Source: Paenibacillus ottowii | GTDB taxonomy: Bacteria > Bacillota > Bacilli > Paenibacillales > Paenibacillaceae | Assembly (NCBI RefSeq): GCF_006874425.1 | Contig: NZ_VIJZ01000003.1 | Location: 1-64,000 of the forward strand | Reading direction: 5' to 3' | DNA: 64,000 nt | Shown: piece by piece, positions 10,844 to 19,329 of the stretch | How positions within the stretch are numbered: the stretch's first letter is position 1 | How the letters are laid out: every line of letters starts with the position of its first letter | The notes under the pieces: model-generated | Told to the model about the DNA's origin: nothing | The model's input: the letters and a program-made list of their open reading frames with translations, nothing else | Database searches by the model: none | Program-made: the position numbers and the translations under genes

Positions 10844-11716
10844 TTACTCGGATTTATTAAAATACTCCTGCAAAAATTCACGTAATCCTTTGCGCCAATC
10901 CTGTAAATCATGGAATCCGTTGGTCCGGATCGCAATATGCTCCATCACGGAATTACGTGGCCGCGCTGCGGGTCTGGGAAACTGCTCTGTGCTGCACGGT
11001 TCTAAATTTGCAGTGACCTTTACAGCATATAGCTCTGCGGCATCCTGCAAAATAGCTTGTGTAAACTCGTACCAGGTGCAAGAACCGCTATTGGATGCAT
11101 GATATACGCCATACTTCTCCGTTTGAATCAATTTCGCCAAAAAACGTGCCAAATCCACCGTATAGGTAGGTGAACCCTTCTGATCGTTCACCACCTGAAG
11201 TTGCGGTTTCTCTTGTCCAAGCTTCAGCATTGTTTTCACAAAATTGTTCCCGTGCAATCCGTATACCCAAGAAGTACGTACAATAAAATATCTGGAGGAA
11301 AGTGTTTGCGCCAGTATCTCTCCGGCCCGCTTGGACTTTCCGTAAATACTCTGCGGATTCGTATTGTCATACTCATGATATGGCTGTTCCGCTGTTCCAT
11401 CGAACACGTAATCCGTACTGATATACACCAGCTTAGCTCCTGTTTTTTCCGCAGCCAATGCCATATTGCGTGTTCCCGACGCATTGACTTGGTAAGCCGT
11501 ATCTATATCAGACTCGGCTGCATCTACAGCCGTATACGCTGCACAGTGGATGATAGCATCAGGTTGGTACTGTCCCACGATCTTTACAACCTGCCCCAAA
11601 TCCGTTATATCCAGCTGTTCCCGATCGTATCCCAAGACATCATGTCCCTGGCCCTGAAAAACGTTCACTACATCTTTGCCAAGTTGACCGGATGCTCCAG
11701 TAACCAGCACCTTCAT
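10844..11716 (-). CDS. rfbD: dTDP-4-dehydrorhamnose reductase RfbD/RmlD
   Basis: Last step of dTDP-L-rhamnose synthesis: NAD(P)H reduction of dTDP-4-dehydro-L-rhamnose. An extended SDR of 290 aa with the Rossmann motif GASGQLG near residue 7, STDYVFDG and the catalytic YGKSKRAGE (YxxxK). The start at 11716 has GGGGA 8 nt upstream; an ATG three codons earlier would overlap that site. The rfbB stop and this ATG are separated by one nucleotide (TAAGATG), so rfbB-rfbD is clearly one operon. The pathway genes rfbC and rfbA lie upstream, the latter separated by other genes and an IS. Confidence 0.95.
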   Translation of the reverse strand: MKVLVTGASGQLGKDVVNVFQGQGHDVLGYDREQLDITDLGQVVKIVGQYQPDAIIHCAAYTAVDAAESDIDTAYQVNASGTRNMALAAEKTGAKLVYISTDYVFDGTAEQPYHEYDNTNPQSIYGKSKRAGEILAQTLSSRYFIVRTSWVYGLHGNNFVKTMLKLGQEKPQLQVVNDQKGSPTYTVDLARFLAKLIQTEKYGVYHASNSGSCTWYEFTQAILQDAAELYAVKVTANLEPCSTEQFPRPAARPRNSVMEHIAIRTNGFHDLQDWRKGLREFLQEYFNKSE

Positions 11717-11717
11717 C

Positions 11718-12737
11718 TTACACATCCCCTAAGCGGGAACCATACTGCTTGGCATAATATTGCTGATATTCACCGGATTGAATGCGGGTCCACCATTCCT
11801 CATTGTCCAAGTACCAGCGAATCGTTTCCTTAATGCCGGTCTCAAAAGAGTGCTTTGGCGTCCAGCCCAGCTCATTCATGGTCTTCGTTGGATCAATGCC
11901 ATAACGGCGGTCATGACCTGGGCGATCCTGCACATACGAAATCAGAGATTCTGGCTTGCCCAGCTCCTCCAATACCGTTTTGACAATATGCACATTCGTT
12001 CGCTCGTTATTTCCACCGATATTGTATACCTCACCAAGCTTCCCTTGATGTATGACCAGATCGATTGCACTGCAATGATCCTCTACATACAACCAGTCGC
12101 GAATGTTCAAGCCATCCCCGTACACAGGTAGCTGTTGGTCGCTCAGTGCACGGGAGATCATTAACGGAATCAGTTTTTCTGGGAATTGGTATGGACCGTA
12201 GTTATTAGAACAACGCGTGATATTCACTGGCAGACCGAAGGTTTCATGATATGCACGAACTAACAGATCACCGCCTGCCTTGGAAGCAGAATAGGGACTA
12301 TTAGGCTGCAATGGAGTTTCCTCTGTGAACAATCCGGTTTCACCCAGTGAACCGTATACTTCATCTGTCGATACCTGCACAAATTTGGTCACATTATATT
12401 TCTTGGCGGCATCCAATAACAACTGTGTACCCAGTACGTTTGTTTTCACAAACACTTCCGGCTCCAAAATACTCCGATCCACATGCGACTCTGCCGCAAA
12501 ATTCACCACCACATCAATTCCCTGCTGCATCAGCTGGTCCATCACTTGTGCATTAGTAATATCCGCTTTCACAAAGGTATGTTTGGGATGGTCTTCGATG
12601 GATTTCAAATTTTCCAAGTTGCCTGCATAGGTAAGTGCGTCCACATTTACAATTTCATATTCTGGATGCTGCTTTAACGTATACAACACAAAGTTACTAC
12701 CAATAAATCCGGCACCGCCAGTGACAAGAAGTTTCAT
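11718..12737 (-). CDS. rfbB: dTDP-glucose 4,6-dehydratase RfbB/RmlB
   Basis: Second step of dTDP-rhamnose synthesis: NAD+-dependent oxidation, dehydration and reduction of dTDP-glucose. The 339-aa extended SDR starts with MKLLVTGGAGFIGSNF (Rossmann), followed by AAESHVDRSI, STDEVYGSLG (the catalytic Thr-Asp-Glu), YSASKAGGD (YxxxK) and NNYGPYQFPEKL. AGGAGG lies 8 nt before the ATG. It has 79 bp to rfbC upstream and 1 nt to rfbD downstream. Confidence 0.97.
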   Translation of the reverse strand: MKLLVTGGAGFIGSNFVLYTLKQHPEYEIVNVDALTYAGNLENLKSIEDHPKHTFVKADITNAQVMDQLMQQGIDVVVNFAAESHVDRSILEPEVFVKTNVLGTQLLLDAAKKYNVTKFVQVSTDEVYGSLGETGLFTEETPLQPNSPYSASKAGGDLLVRAYHETFGLPVNITRCSNNYGPYQFPEKLIPLMISRALSDQQLPVYGDGLNIRDWLYVEDHCSAIDLVIHQGKLGEVYNIGGNNERTNVHIVKTVLEELGKPESLISYVQDRPGHDRRYGIDPTKTMNELGWTPKHSFETGIKETIRWYLDNEEWWTRIQSGEYQQYYAKQYGSRLGDV

Positions 12738-12816
12738 AAATACCTCCTAAAACATGCTTAATACAATAACATGTGTTATTTTGGAACAGAACGAAAAACA
12801 GTCGGTTATTATCACT

Positions 12817-13362
12817 CTAGTCAAAATTAATGTCTGCATCCTTTAATGTTGGATGCTTCTGGTCCTTCTCTGAAAGAATAGCCTGAGAAGTTGGCCAATC
12901 AATCCCCAACGCAGGGTCATTCCACAGAATTCCCCGATCATTTTCGGGTGAATAATACTCGTCTACCTTATACAACACTTGAGTATTTGGAACAAGCGTA
13001 CAGAACCCATGAGCAAACCCTTTAGGAACCAGTAATTGACGCTTATTGTGTTCACTTAAGATCACCCCAACCCATTGGCCGAATGTTGGAGAACTTTTTC
13101 GAATATCTACAATAACATCATAGATGGCTCCAAACAGCACTCGGATGAGTTTGGTCTGAGCTTTGGGATTAAGCTGGTAATGCAACCCTCGGATTACGCC
13201 AGCTTCTGTAGATAAGGACTGATTATCCTGAATAAACGCATAGTTGATTCCATGTTGCTTCATAATTTGATCATTGTAGCTTTCCATAAAAAAACCACGG
13301 TGATCACCATGGACCACGGGTTCAATGATTTTTGCGCCTGCAAGTACTTCCTTTATTATCAT
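12817..13362 (-). CDS. rfbC: dTDP-4-dehydrorhamnose 3,5-epimerase RfbC/RmlC
   Basis: Third step of dTDP-rhamnose synthesis: double epimerisation of the 4-keto sugar. A cupin of 181 aa with the family motifs HGDHRGFFMESYN, FIQDNQSLS, GVIRGLHYQ (catalytic His in RGLHYQ) and PKGFAHGFC. GGAGG precedes the ATG by 8 nt. It is read divergently from the membrane protein at 13446, with an 83-bp shared promoter region, and leads rfbC-rfbB-rfbD. Confidence 0.96.
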   Translation of the reverse strand: MIIKEVLAGAKIIEPVVHGDHRGFFMESYNDQIMKQHGINYAFIQDNQSLSTEAGVIRGLHYQLNPKAQTKLIRVLFGAIYDVIVDIRKSSPTFGQWVGVILSEHNKRQLLVPKGFAHGFCTLVPNTQVLYKVDEYYSPENDRGILWNDPALGIDWPTSQAILSEKDQKHPTLKDADINFD

Positions 13363-13445
13363 TCACGAAACCTCCAACATCTTCTGTATATACTTTCATT
13401 TATGATTACTATAAAATTAATAAGCACACTATTTTGGGAGGGAAT

Positions 13446-15320
13446 ATGCTTTTGAATTTATCGAGAGTTAATAAAAATTTTGTTTGGTCCTATTTGATTT
13501 TGATGTGGCTACTTATCCCGATTCTCATATTGTTTAAAATTGATTCTTACTATATTTCCATATTATTCAGTATAAATATTGCTCAGTCGTTTGTCATAGG
13601 TGCTACATACATTTTACACATCAGTGGTATCTTAACATATGCAAAGAAAGAAATAATGGTGCAATACCTAGCTTTTGGCGGCTATCTCGTTGGGATTATA
13701 TTCATTTATGCTTTTCTCCAAAGGGAACATTTCATTTATTATTGGGACTTTTCGGCCTATTGGAATACTTCCATACAATTTAACAACCTTTTAAGTACAG
13801 ATTTTATAGCAGCATCTAAACAAATCTATGCAAGTATTTTAAGAGACGATTATTCCGTGTTCCCAACAGTCTTTCTCGCTCTACCCTTAAAGTTCTTAGG
13901 TACAAGCTACATGAGCTATGTGTTAGCAATCTATACCTGCTTCTTGTATCCATCTTGTTTGATCCTGTTCTTATTATGTATCAAGATTGCTGATCAAATC
14001 CAGTTCAACACAAAATTGAACGTTCTTATCATCTTTGTACTTACATTTACTTTTCCAATTATGATAGCTCCTATGTTAGGTGGATATCTGGATTCTATAG
14101 GACTTATTTTTATCGGCTTGTCCTTAGTTATCTTATTTAATAATGATTTTAAACATTTAAATTTAAAAGCGATTTTACTTTTAGCTGCTTGTCTGGTATT
14201 ACTAACATTCACAAGAAGATGGTATGGATTCTGGATCGTATCTTTTTTTGGGTCGATCGGTATCGCCTTTTTATTCAAATGGATTCTAGAAAAAGAGTTT
14301 CGCTTTAAGCAGCTTTTACAGGTTATTTTAAACTTTTTCATTATAGGAGCTTCAAGCGCATTATTTCTTATCATATTCTTCAATGAATTTATTCAAAGAG
14401 CTCTGACCAATAACTTTAAGAACGCCTACTCAGCTTATTATTTTGGTGACGTCTTAAGTAACTTGCAGAATTTATTTTATCATTACGGAGCCTTCATTTT
14501 TATCATAGCTCTTGTTGGTTGTGTAGGCTTGCTCTTTATGAGTAAAACTAGGTATATATCAATCTTTTTAGTTACGAACTTATTCATTACGTACTTTCTT
14601 TTTACAAGAATCCAAAGCTTAGCTTCTCAGCATTATTATCTGCTTACAGTGAATGTGTTAATTCTATTTATTAGTGGCGTTATTCTCATTCTAAACTATT
14701 TGTCCAAGATAAAATATGCAAAAAGTGTTGGCTTAGTTATTCTGGCTTATTTAGTGCTTTGTAATTTCTTAGTAACCTTTACGAATACAAATGCACGGCC
14801 TGTTACCTACTTTTCTTCTTTATTCAGTGACTTTAAACAAACACCTAGAGTAAGAACAGATATACCTGTTTTGAAGCAACTGACGGCTGATCTTAAGGAA
14901 ATTTCATCAGAACAGCATAAAGTATATGTCCTATCGAGCTCTGGAATCCTTAATGATGACATACTCAGACAGATCGAAATGCCTGACAATAGCAACGCTC
15001 TTCCGTTTATGAATCTGACTCATCATGTGGATTTAAGAGATGGCTTTCCAGTGTCGTTTTTTGAGTCCGATTATGTTGTGATCGCATTACCTACACAATA
15101 CCATTTAGGTGAAAGTGGTCAAAAAGTTGTAGGTATACTCGCAGAAGAGGTTATGAACGGATCTCTTAAAAATAATTTTAAACCTTTAAAAAGCTATACT
15201 CTTGATAATAATGTAAAAGCCATCGTATTGAAAAAGACATCATCTATCACAAAAGAAAAAATTGAGCTTATACGTTCACAATTCAGAAAAATATACCCTG
15301 ATAATCCTGATCTTTTCTAA
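13446..15320 (+). CDS. Polytopic membrane protein, probable GT-C glycosyltransferase
   Basis: A 624-aa protein with about a dozen hydrophobic segments up to residue 450 and a C-terminal soluble domain of about 150 aa. The start at 13446 is chosen for GGGAGG 5 nt before the ATG; earlier in-frame codons lie across rfbC's start. The first extracytoplasmic loop contains YYWDFSAYW, resembling the acidic loop motif of GT-C enzymes that use lipid-linked sugars. It might add a side sugar on the outer face or pair with the GtrB/GtrA genes at 31-32.5 kb. It is A/T-rich and the only plus-strand gene in this part. No close family name is certain. Confidence 0.6.
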   Translation: MLLNLSRVNKNFVWSYLILMWLLIPILILFKIDSYYISILFSINIAQSFVIGATYILHISGILTYAKKEIMVQYLAFGGYLVGIIFIYAFLQREHFIYYWDFSAYWNTSIQFNNLLSTDFIAASKQIYASILRDDYSVFPTVFLALPLKFLGTSYMSYVLAIYTCFLYPSCLILFLLCIKIADQIQFNTKLNVLIIFVLTFTFPIMIAPMLGGYLDSIGLIFIGLSLVILFNNDFKHLNLKAILLLAACLVLLTFTRRWYGFWIVSFFGSIGIAFLFKWILEKEFRFKQLLQVILNFFIIGASSALFLIIFFNEFIQRALTNNFKNAYSAYYFGDVLSNLQNLFYHYGAFIFIIALVGCVGLLFMSKTRYISIFLVTNLFITYFLFTRIQSLASQHYYLLTVNVLILFISGVILILNYLSKIKYAKSVGLVILAYLVLCNFLVTFTNTNARPVTYFSSLFSDFKQTPRVRTDIPVLKQLTADLKEISSEQHKVYVLSSSGILNDDILRQIEMPDNSNALPFMNLTHHVDLRDGFPVSFFESDYVVIALPTQYHLGESGQKVVGILAEEVMNGSLKNNFKPLKSYTLDNNVKAIVLKKTSSITKEKIELIRSQFRKIYPDNPDLF

Positions 15321-15342
15321 TTCAATCCAGATGTCCGACGCA

Positions 15343-15379
15343 TAAAAAAACCCTCGAATAAAAATCGGGGGCTTTTTTA
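15343..15379. terminator. Bidirectional terminator between convergent genes
   Basis: CCCTCGA and TCGGGGG form a stem flanked by a run of A on the left and a run of T on the right. It serves the plus-strand membrane protein gene and the minus-strand acyltransferase. Confidence 0.85.
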
Positions 15380-16467
15380 AGTTAATCGTTATACATTCTT
15401 ATTAGGAATTGTAGTTATTATTTTAGAATTGCCAAAACTAAAATTTTTGCCGATCAGGAATGGTAAGAATCTATTAAATATTTCAATAAAAAGGACACAG
15501 CTTAAAAAGACAAGCAAGGTAGAAATAACAACAAATGAAATTCCATCTAAATACATATTTGTTTTAACAGAAAACATCTCGTAAAAATTCACATTCTCCC
15601 AGAAGCTAAGTATTAGCCCATGCAGACCAAATATAACTAAAGAATTTTTACCAAAATAGGACAACAAGCTAGATGACTCAATTTTTTTGGATAAGTAAAT
15701 ATAGAACACTAGACTGCCCAGTACCGACAGATAAAATAACACATAATTATGTCCATAGTAATTTCCTGACATGCCTGGTTTATCATTTATTAAAAATAAT
15801 AAAAGACCCAAGAATCCACCAGTATAAGCAATGTATGGTTTATTAATTTTAAGTTTTTCGATAAAAAATTGTTCGTTTAATTTAAATAAATAACCACAAA
15901 TAATTAAAGAAGCTGCATTAACGGACGTACCAAATGACCAGGGAAGTGCATGTGTGTCAAGCTTACTTAAAAATGCCCCTAAAATAGTTAGCAATATCCA
16001 AAATACATACATATAACTTCTCTTTGAGGAAATTTTCAAAACTAAGTACGAAATGATTTGGGCCAAGAAGAGACAAGGTAGGAACCATAGAGACATATTA
16101 AGAATACCCAGGTGATTCCCATCTGCATATAAAAAAGTTTCAATAACAACCATTGGATCAAGTGTTCCGACAATCCCCATCCAATGCATCCAACCAAAAT
16201 ACAATAAGGAACATATATAAAGAGTCGTATATGGTAAAAGGATTGTTTTGATTTTAGACCACAAAAAACTACTAAACTTATACTTTTGAAAATTAGAGGT
16301 AAACCCAGAAGCAAAAAAGAAAAGAGGCATATGGAAGGAATAAAAATAACCTATAATAAAGCTTTTATCCATCGACTCATTCCCTTTAAAACCATGAGGT
16401 ACCAAGTGGGAGAAGACTAAAAAAATAATTGCCAGTCCCTTTAATACATCTACCCACTTTATTCTAG

Positions 16468-17296
16468 GGCCTGTACGCAAACTGTAGAGCCCATAAAAAT
16501 CTAGTAAAATAAGGAATATGAGACGAAGATATGAGTTAACAGATGAAGAATGGAATATCCTTGAACCCTTGCTGCCCCCGGCCCGAAAAAAACAAGGAGG
16601 ACGTCCACCTAAAGATCGGCGTCAGATGCTGAATGCCGTGCTATGGGTTGCTCGAACGGGAGCGCCATGGCGAGATTTACCGAGTACGTATGGTCGTTGG
16701 TCTTCTGCCTATAGTTTTTTCTGGCGGTTACAAAAAGCGAATATTTCGAATGAAATCTTGAAGCATGTCGCCATCGAACCCGATTGGGAGCAAGTGATGA
16801 TTGATGCTACCATCGTTCGCGTCCATCAGCATGGAGCGGGCGCAAAAGGGGGCAGGATCGGCAAGCCATCGGGCGTTCGCGCGGAGGATTAACCACCAAA
16901 ATTCATGCGATGGTGGATGCGCTTGGCTATCCGCTGCGTTTCGAATTGACGCCAGGACAAGACCACGATTCGGTCACGGGCTATCGCCTTCTTCATGGAC
17001 TGGACGTTTGCCCGGGAGAAGTGTTAGCGGATCGCGCCTACGATACCAATGCCATTTTAGAGCTTTTGCAAAGCCGATCCATTACTCCGGTGATCCCATG
17101 CAAACGCAATCGGCGGGTAAAGCGTCCGCTAGATTCGGAGACGTATAAAGAGCGACACTTAGTTGAATGCTTTTTCAACAAAGTTAAAAACTATCGACGC
17201 CTGGCTACTCGCTATGAAAAAACAGCGAACATGTTCATGGCTTTTTTGACGCTACTTTCTATTCGTTTATGGCTTAAATAGGTTTGCGTACAGACC
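16468..17296 (+). mobile_element. Intact IS5-family (IS427-group) insertion sequence
   Basis: 829 bp, bounded by 15-bp terminal inverted repeats GG(C/T)CTGTACGCAAAC (16468-16482 and 17282-17296) that differ at one position. CTAG flanks both ends (16464-16467 and 17297-17300), taken as the target duplication. It carries one transposase in two overlapping frames. Two decayed relatives occur at 52499-52586 and 55022-55640. Confidence 0.93.
16518..17281 (+). CDS. IS5-family DDE transposase (two frames, -1 frameshift)
   Basis: The first frame (16518-16892) encodes the DUF4096-like N-terminal part (YELTDEEWNILEPLLPP, WVARTGAPWRDLP) and the first catalytic Asp in MIDATIVRVHQHG. The second frame, open to 17281, carries LTTKIHAMVDALGYPLRF, ADRAYDTN (second Asp) and ERHLVECFFNKVKNYRRLATRYEK (the final Glu region). 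At about 16843-16853 the message reads GCA AAA GGG GGC; a -1 shift on this A/G run joins the two into one transposase of about 254 aa, as known for this IS group. The frame change is therefore probably programmed, not a mutation. Confidence 0.88.
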
Positions 17297-17386
17297 CTAG
17301 TTGGAGAATGCACAATTTGCATTTATAAAGTCTCACTTTCTTTATGTCATTAATATCTCAATGGATTCTTTAGTACTGCGATCATC

Positions 17387-18115
17387 CTAAGAAAAAAGGT
17401 CATAATCCATTTCACTTACTAATTTGTTAGCAAGCATCAATGAAGTATGTGTTCCCGCATCAGTCCACCAATTTTCTAAAATATCAAATGTAAGTTGGTT
17501 TCGTTGGATATAAGCGTTATTAACATCTGTGATTTCATATTCTCCTCTTGCTGAAGGGGTTAAGGTCTTAATAATATCGAACACTGAGTGGTTAAACATA
17601 TAAATGCCCGTAACTGCATAATCACTTTTAGGGATCTTCGGCTTCTCCTCAATATTGACAATGTTATTTCCTTGTAATTCTGGTACTCCATAGCGATTAG
17701 CATCAGGCACTTTATGAAGTAGCAATTTCGCTCCTGATTCTTGAAGCTTGAATTTTTCAACGAACGAGGTTATATCATCTTTAAAAACATTGTCCCCCAA
17801 AATCACAACCATCTTGTCATTGCCAACAAATTGCTCAGCTAAAAGCAAAGCCTGCGCAATTCCCCCAGCCTCATCTTGTACTTTATAAGTCAGCGTAACT
17901 CCAAGGTCGCCCCCGCTTCCTAAGAGATTAACTACATCTCCCATATGTTCCTTTCCGGTAACGATCAAAATATCGTTTATGTTCGCCTTTTTGAGCTTGT
18001 CAATAGAGTAATAAATCATCGGATATTTACCAATTGGCAGCAAATGTTTGTTTGTAACTTTAGTAAGCGGGTACAATCTAGAGCCAGTTCCTCCAGCTAA
18101 TATAATCCCTTTCAT
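17387..18115 (-). CDS. rfbA: Glucose-1-phosphate thymidylyltransferase RfbA/RmlA (short form)
   Basis: First step of dTDP-rhamnose synthesis: glucose-1-phosphate + dTTP to dTDP-glucose. The N-terminus MKGIILAGGTGSRLYPLT is the nucleotide-binding loop with its catalytic Arg; ILGDNVF holds the metal-binding Asp; IEEKPKIPKSDYAVTGIY is also conserved. At 242 aa it lacks the C-terminal extension of the 290-aa RmlA enzymes, and so belongs to the short, SpsI-like form. GGAGG precedes the ATG. It lies 27 bp after the preceding glycosyltransferase gene and originally ran into the acyltransferase now split by the IS. Confidence 0.9.
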   Translation of the reverse strand: MKGIILAGGTGSRLYPLTKVTNKHLLPIGKYPMIYYSIDKLKKANINDILIVTGKEHMGDVVNLLGSGGDLGVTLTYKVQDEAGGIAQALLLAEQFVGNDKMVVILGDNVFKDDITSFVEKFKLQESGAKLLLHKVPDANRYGVPELQGNNIVNIEEKPKIPKSDYAVTGIYMFNHSVFDIIKTLTPSARGEYEITDVNNAYIQRNQLTFDILENWWTDAGTHTSLMLANKLVSEMDYDLFS

Positions 18116-18142
18116 ATCTAACTTCCTCCTATTGAAGCTCTT

Positions 18143-19261
18143 TTATAGTTGCTCCATAATGGTTTTTGCACGAGCTTCCCAATTGTTGTGGACTATGAAG
18201 TTTTCTAGTTGCTCCTGATCATAAAAAGGCCGTTGCAGGGTATCTATATCTGCTAAATATTCCCTCATCTCTTCTAAACTACGATATAGATAGACCCCTT
18301 TCTGATCTAATAGTTTAGTTTCCTCACTCTGCACAGCTAAAGTCACTTTATTCAGGCTAAGATACTCATAAACTTTTACTGGATTAATCGTATCAATTCT
18401 ATCCGAATTCCTCAAAAAGGGGTATAAACAAACATCAAAAACATCAATAATCGCACCAATTTCTGATTTTGGAACAGGGCTATAGTACTTGATCCCACTA
18501 TGCTGCTCAAAATTATAGTCCAGATTATTTCTTCCAACCAAACATACAACAAACTTTTCATCAAATTCTGTAATAGCCTTAACCGCTTCTACATCAAACC
18601 AGTGGTCAATCGCTCCTACATAGCCAAAAATATGGTAGCCCTCATGCTTTAATCGTCTCAAGTCACTAGCAACTAAGCTATTTACATTTATGTTTAGTAT
18701 AGCTGTATCCACAGCATTTTTCACTAAATAAGATTGTTTATTCAATGATAGGGAATGCTTATGCAAATCATTGCTCGTAGAAATAACAAGATCCGCCTTG
18801 GCCAGTAATTCAAGTTCCCACTTTTTAAGTAACTTCTTCATCAATACATTGTTAGTTAGAAATACGTAGTCGTCCATGCGATCAAATACAATCTTCTTCT
18901 TATTTTGTTTAATAAGAGGATAAAAAACAGGACTCCCCAACCAAATGATATCTGCATTGGAAACTAAGTCTTTTAATTGTCTCTTTTCAAACCATTGATT
19001 CATACGGAATATGTCTATGCTTTCAAAGCTTCTAGGCAATCTCAGACTGCCTGAAGGCCTGAATATTTGAAGACTATCATTAATGGTTTGTTCTCTTTGT
19101 TTATAATCTGAGTTCTGCCTTGCAATACTATTAAGTATGCTAATGGATGGTTCTACAAAGGTGATGTGAACCCCTGGTATCATAGCAAGCTCTTCAGCTA
19201 AATGTTGCGGACGCTGTTTTAAATCATCCCAATAGATTGGAGAGAAATATAAAATTTTCAA
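18143..19261 (-). CDS. Glycosyltransferase, GT4-like
   Basis: A 372-aa GT-B-fold protein. The N-terminus (ILYFSPIYWDDLKQRPQHLAEEL) and the C-terminal half (IFGYVGAIDHWFDVEAV, VCLVGRNN, then KVYEYLSLNKVTLA with the donor-binding Glu) fit GT1/GT4 enzymes; TuaH of teichuronic acid synthesis is a loose parallel. The start is TTG with GGAGCGG 7 nt upstream. It begins a transcript after the terminator at 19282-19316 and is followed by rfbA. Sugar specificity cannot be told from the sequence. Confidence 0.75.
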   Translation of the reverse strand: MKILYFSPIYWDDLKQRPQHLAEELAMIPGVHITFVEPSISILNSIARQNSDYKQREQTINDSLQIFRPSGSLRLPRSFESIDIFRMNQWFEKRQLKDLVSNADIIWLGSPVFYPLIKQNKKKIVFDRMDDYVFLTNNVLMKKLLKKWELELLAKADLVISTSNDLHKHSLSLNKQSYLVKNAVDTAILNINVNSLVASDLRRLKHEGYHIFGYVGAIDHWFDVEAVKAITEFDEKFVVCLVGRNNLDYNFEQHSGIKYYSPVPKSEIGAIIDVFDVCLYPFLRNSDRIDTINPVKVYEYLSLNKVTLAVQSEETKLLDQKGVYLYRSLEEMREYLADIDTLQRPFYDQEQLENFIVHNNWEARAKTIMEQL

Positions 19262-19281
19262 TTTAACCGCTCCATACTAAT

Positions 19282-19316
19282 AAAGGCGCCCCTTATTTTA
19301 TAAAAGAGGCGCCTTT
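19282..19316 (-). terminator. Terminator between glycan operons
   Basis: AAAGGCGCC and GGCGCCTTT form a perfect 9-bp stem, followed on the minus strand by TTTATTAG. It lies between the giant glycosyltransferase and the GT4-like gene. Confidence 0.8.
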
Positions 19317-19329
19317 AAAGTTTTATTAA

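Larger units (their letters stand above)
15389..17322 (-). pseudogene. Acyltransferase-3 family gene interrupted by an IS
   Basis: Positions 16463-15389 encode about 357 residues of a polytopic acyltransferase-3 protein (WVDVLKGLAIIFLVFSH and FHMPLFFFASGF are the family signature), of the kind that O-acetylates surface sugars. The gene is cut near its start by the 829-bp IS. On the far side, ATG at 17322-17320 begins codons MQIVHSPT that run in frame into AGAATAAAGTGG when the IS and one CTAG copy are removed. The remaining open frame can start only at a TTG inside the IS terminal repeat (16480), without a ribosome site. The gene is probably inactive or poorly expressed. Originally it followed rfbA. 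Confidence 0.8.
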
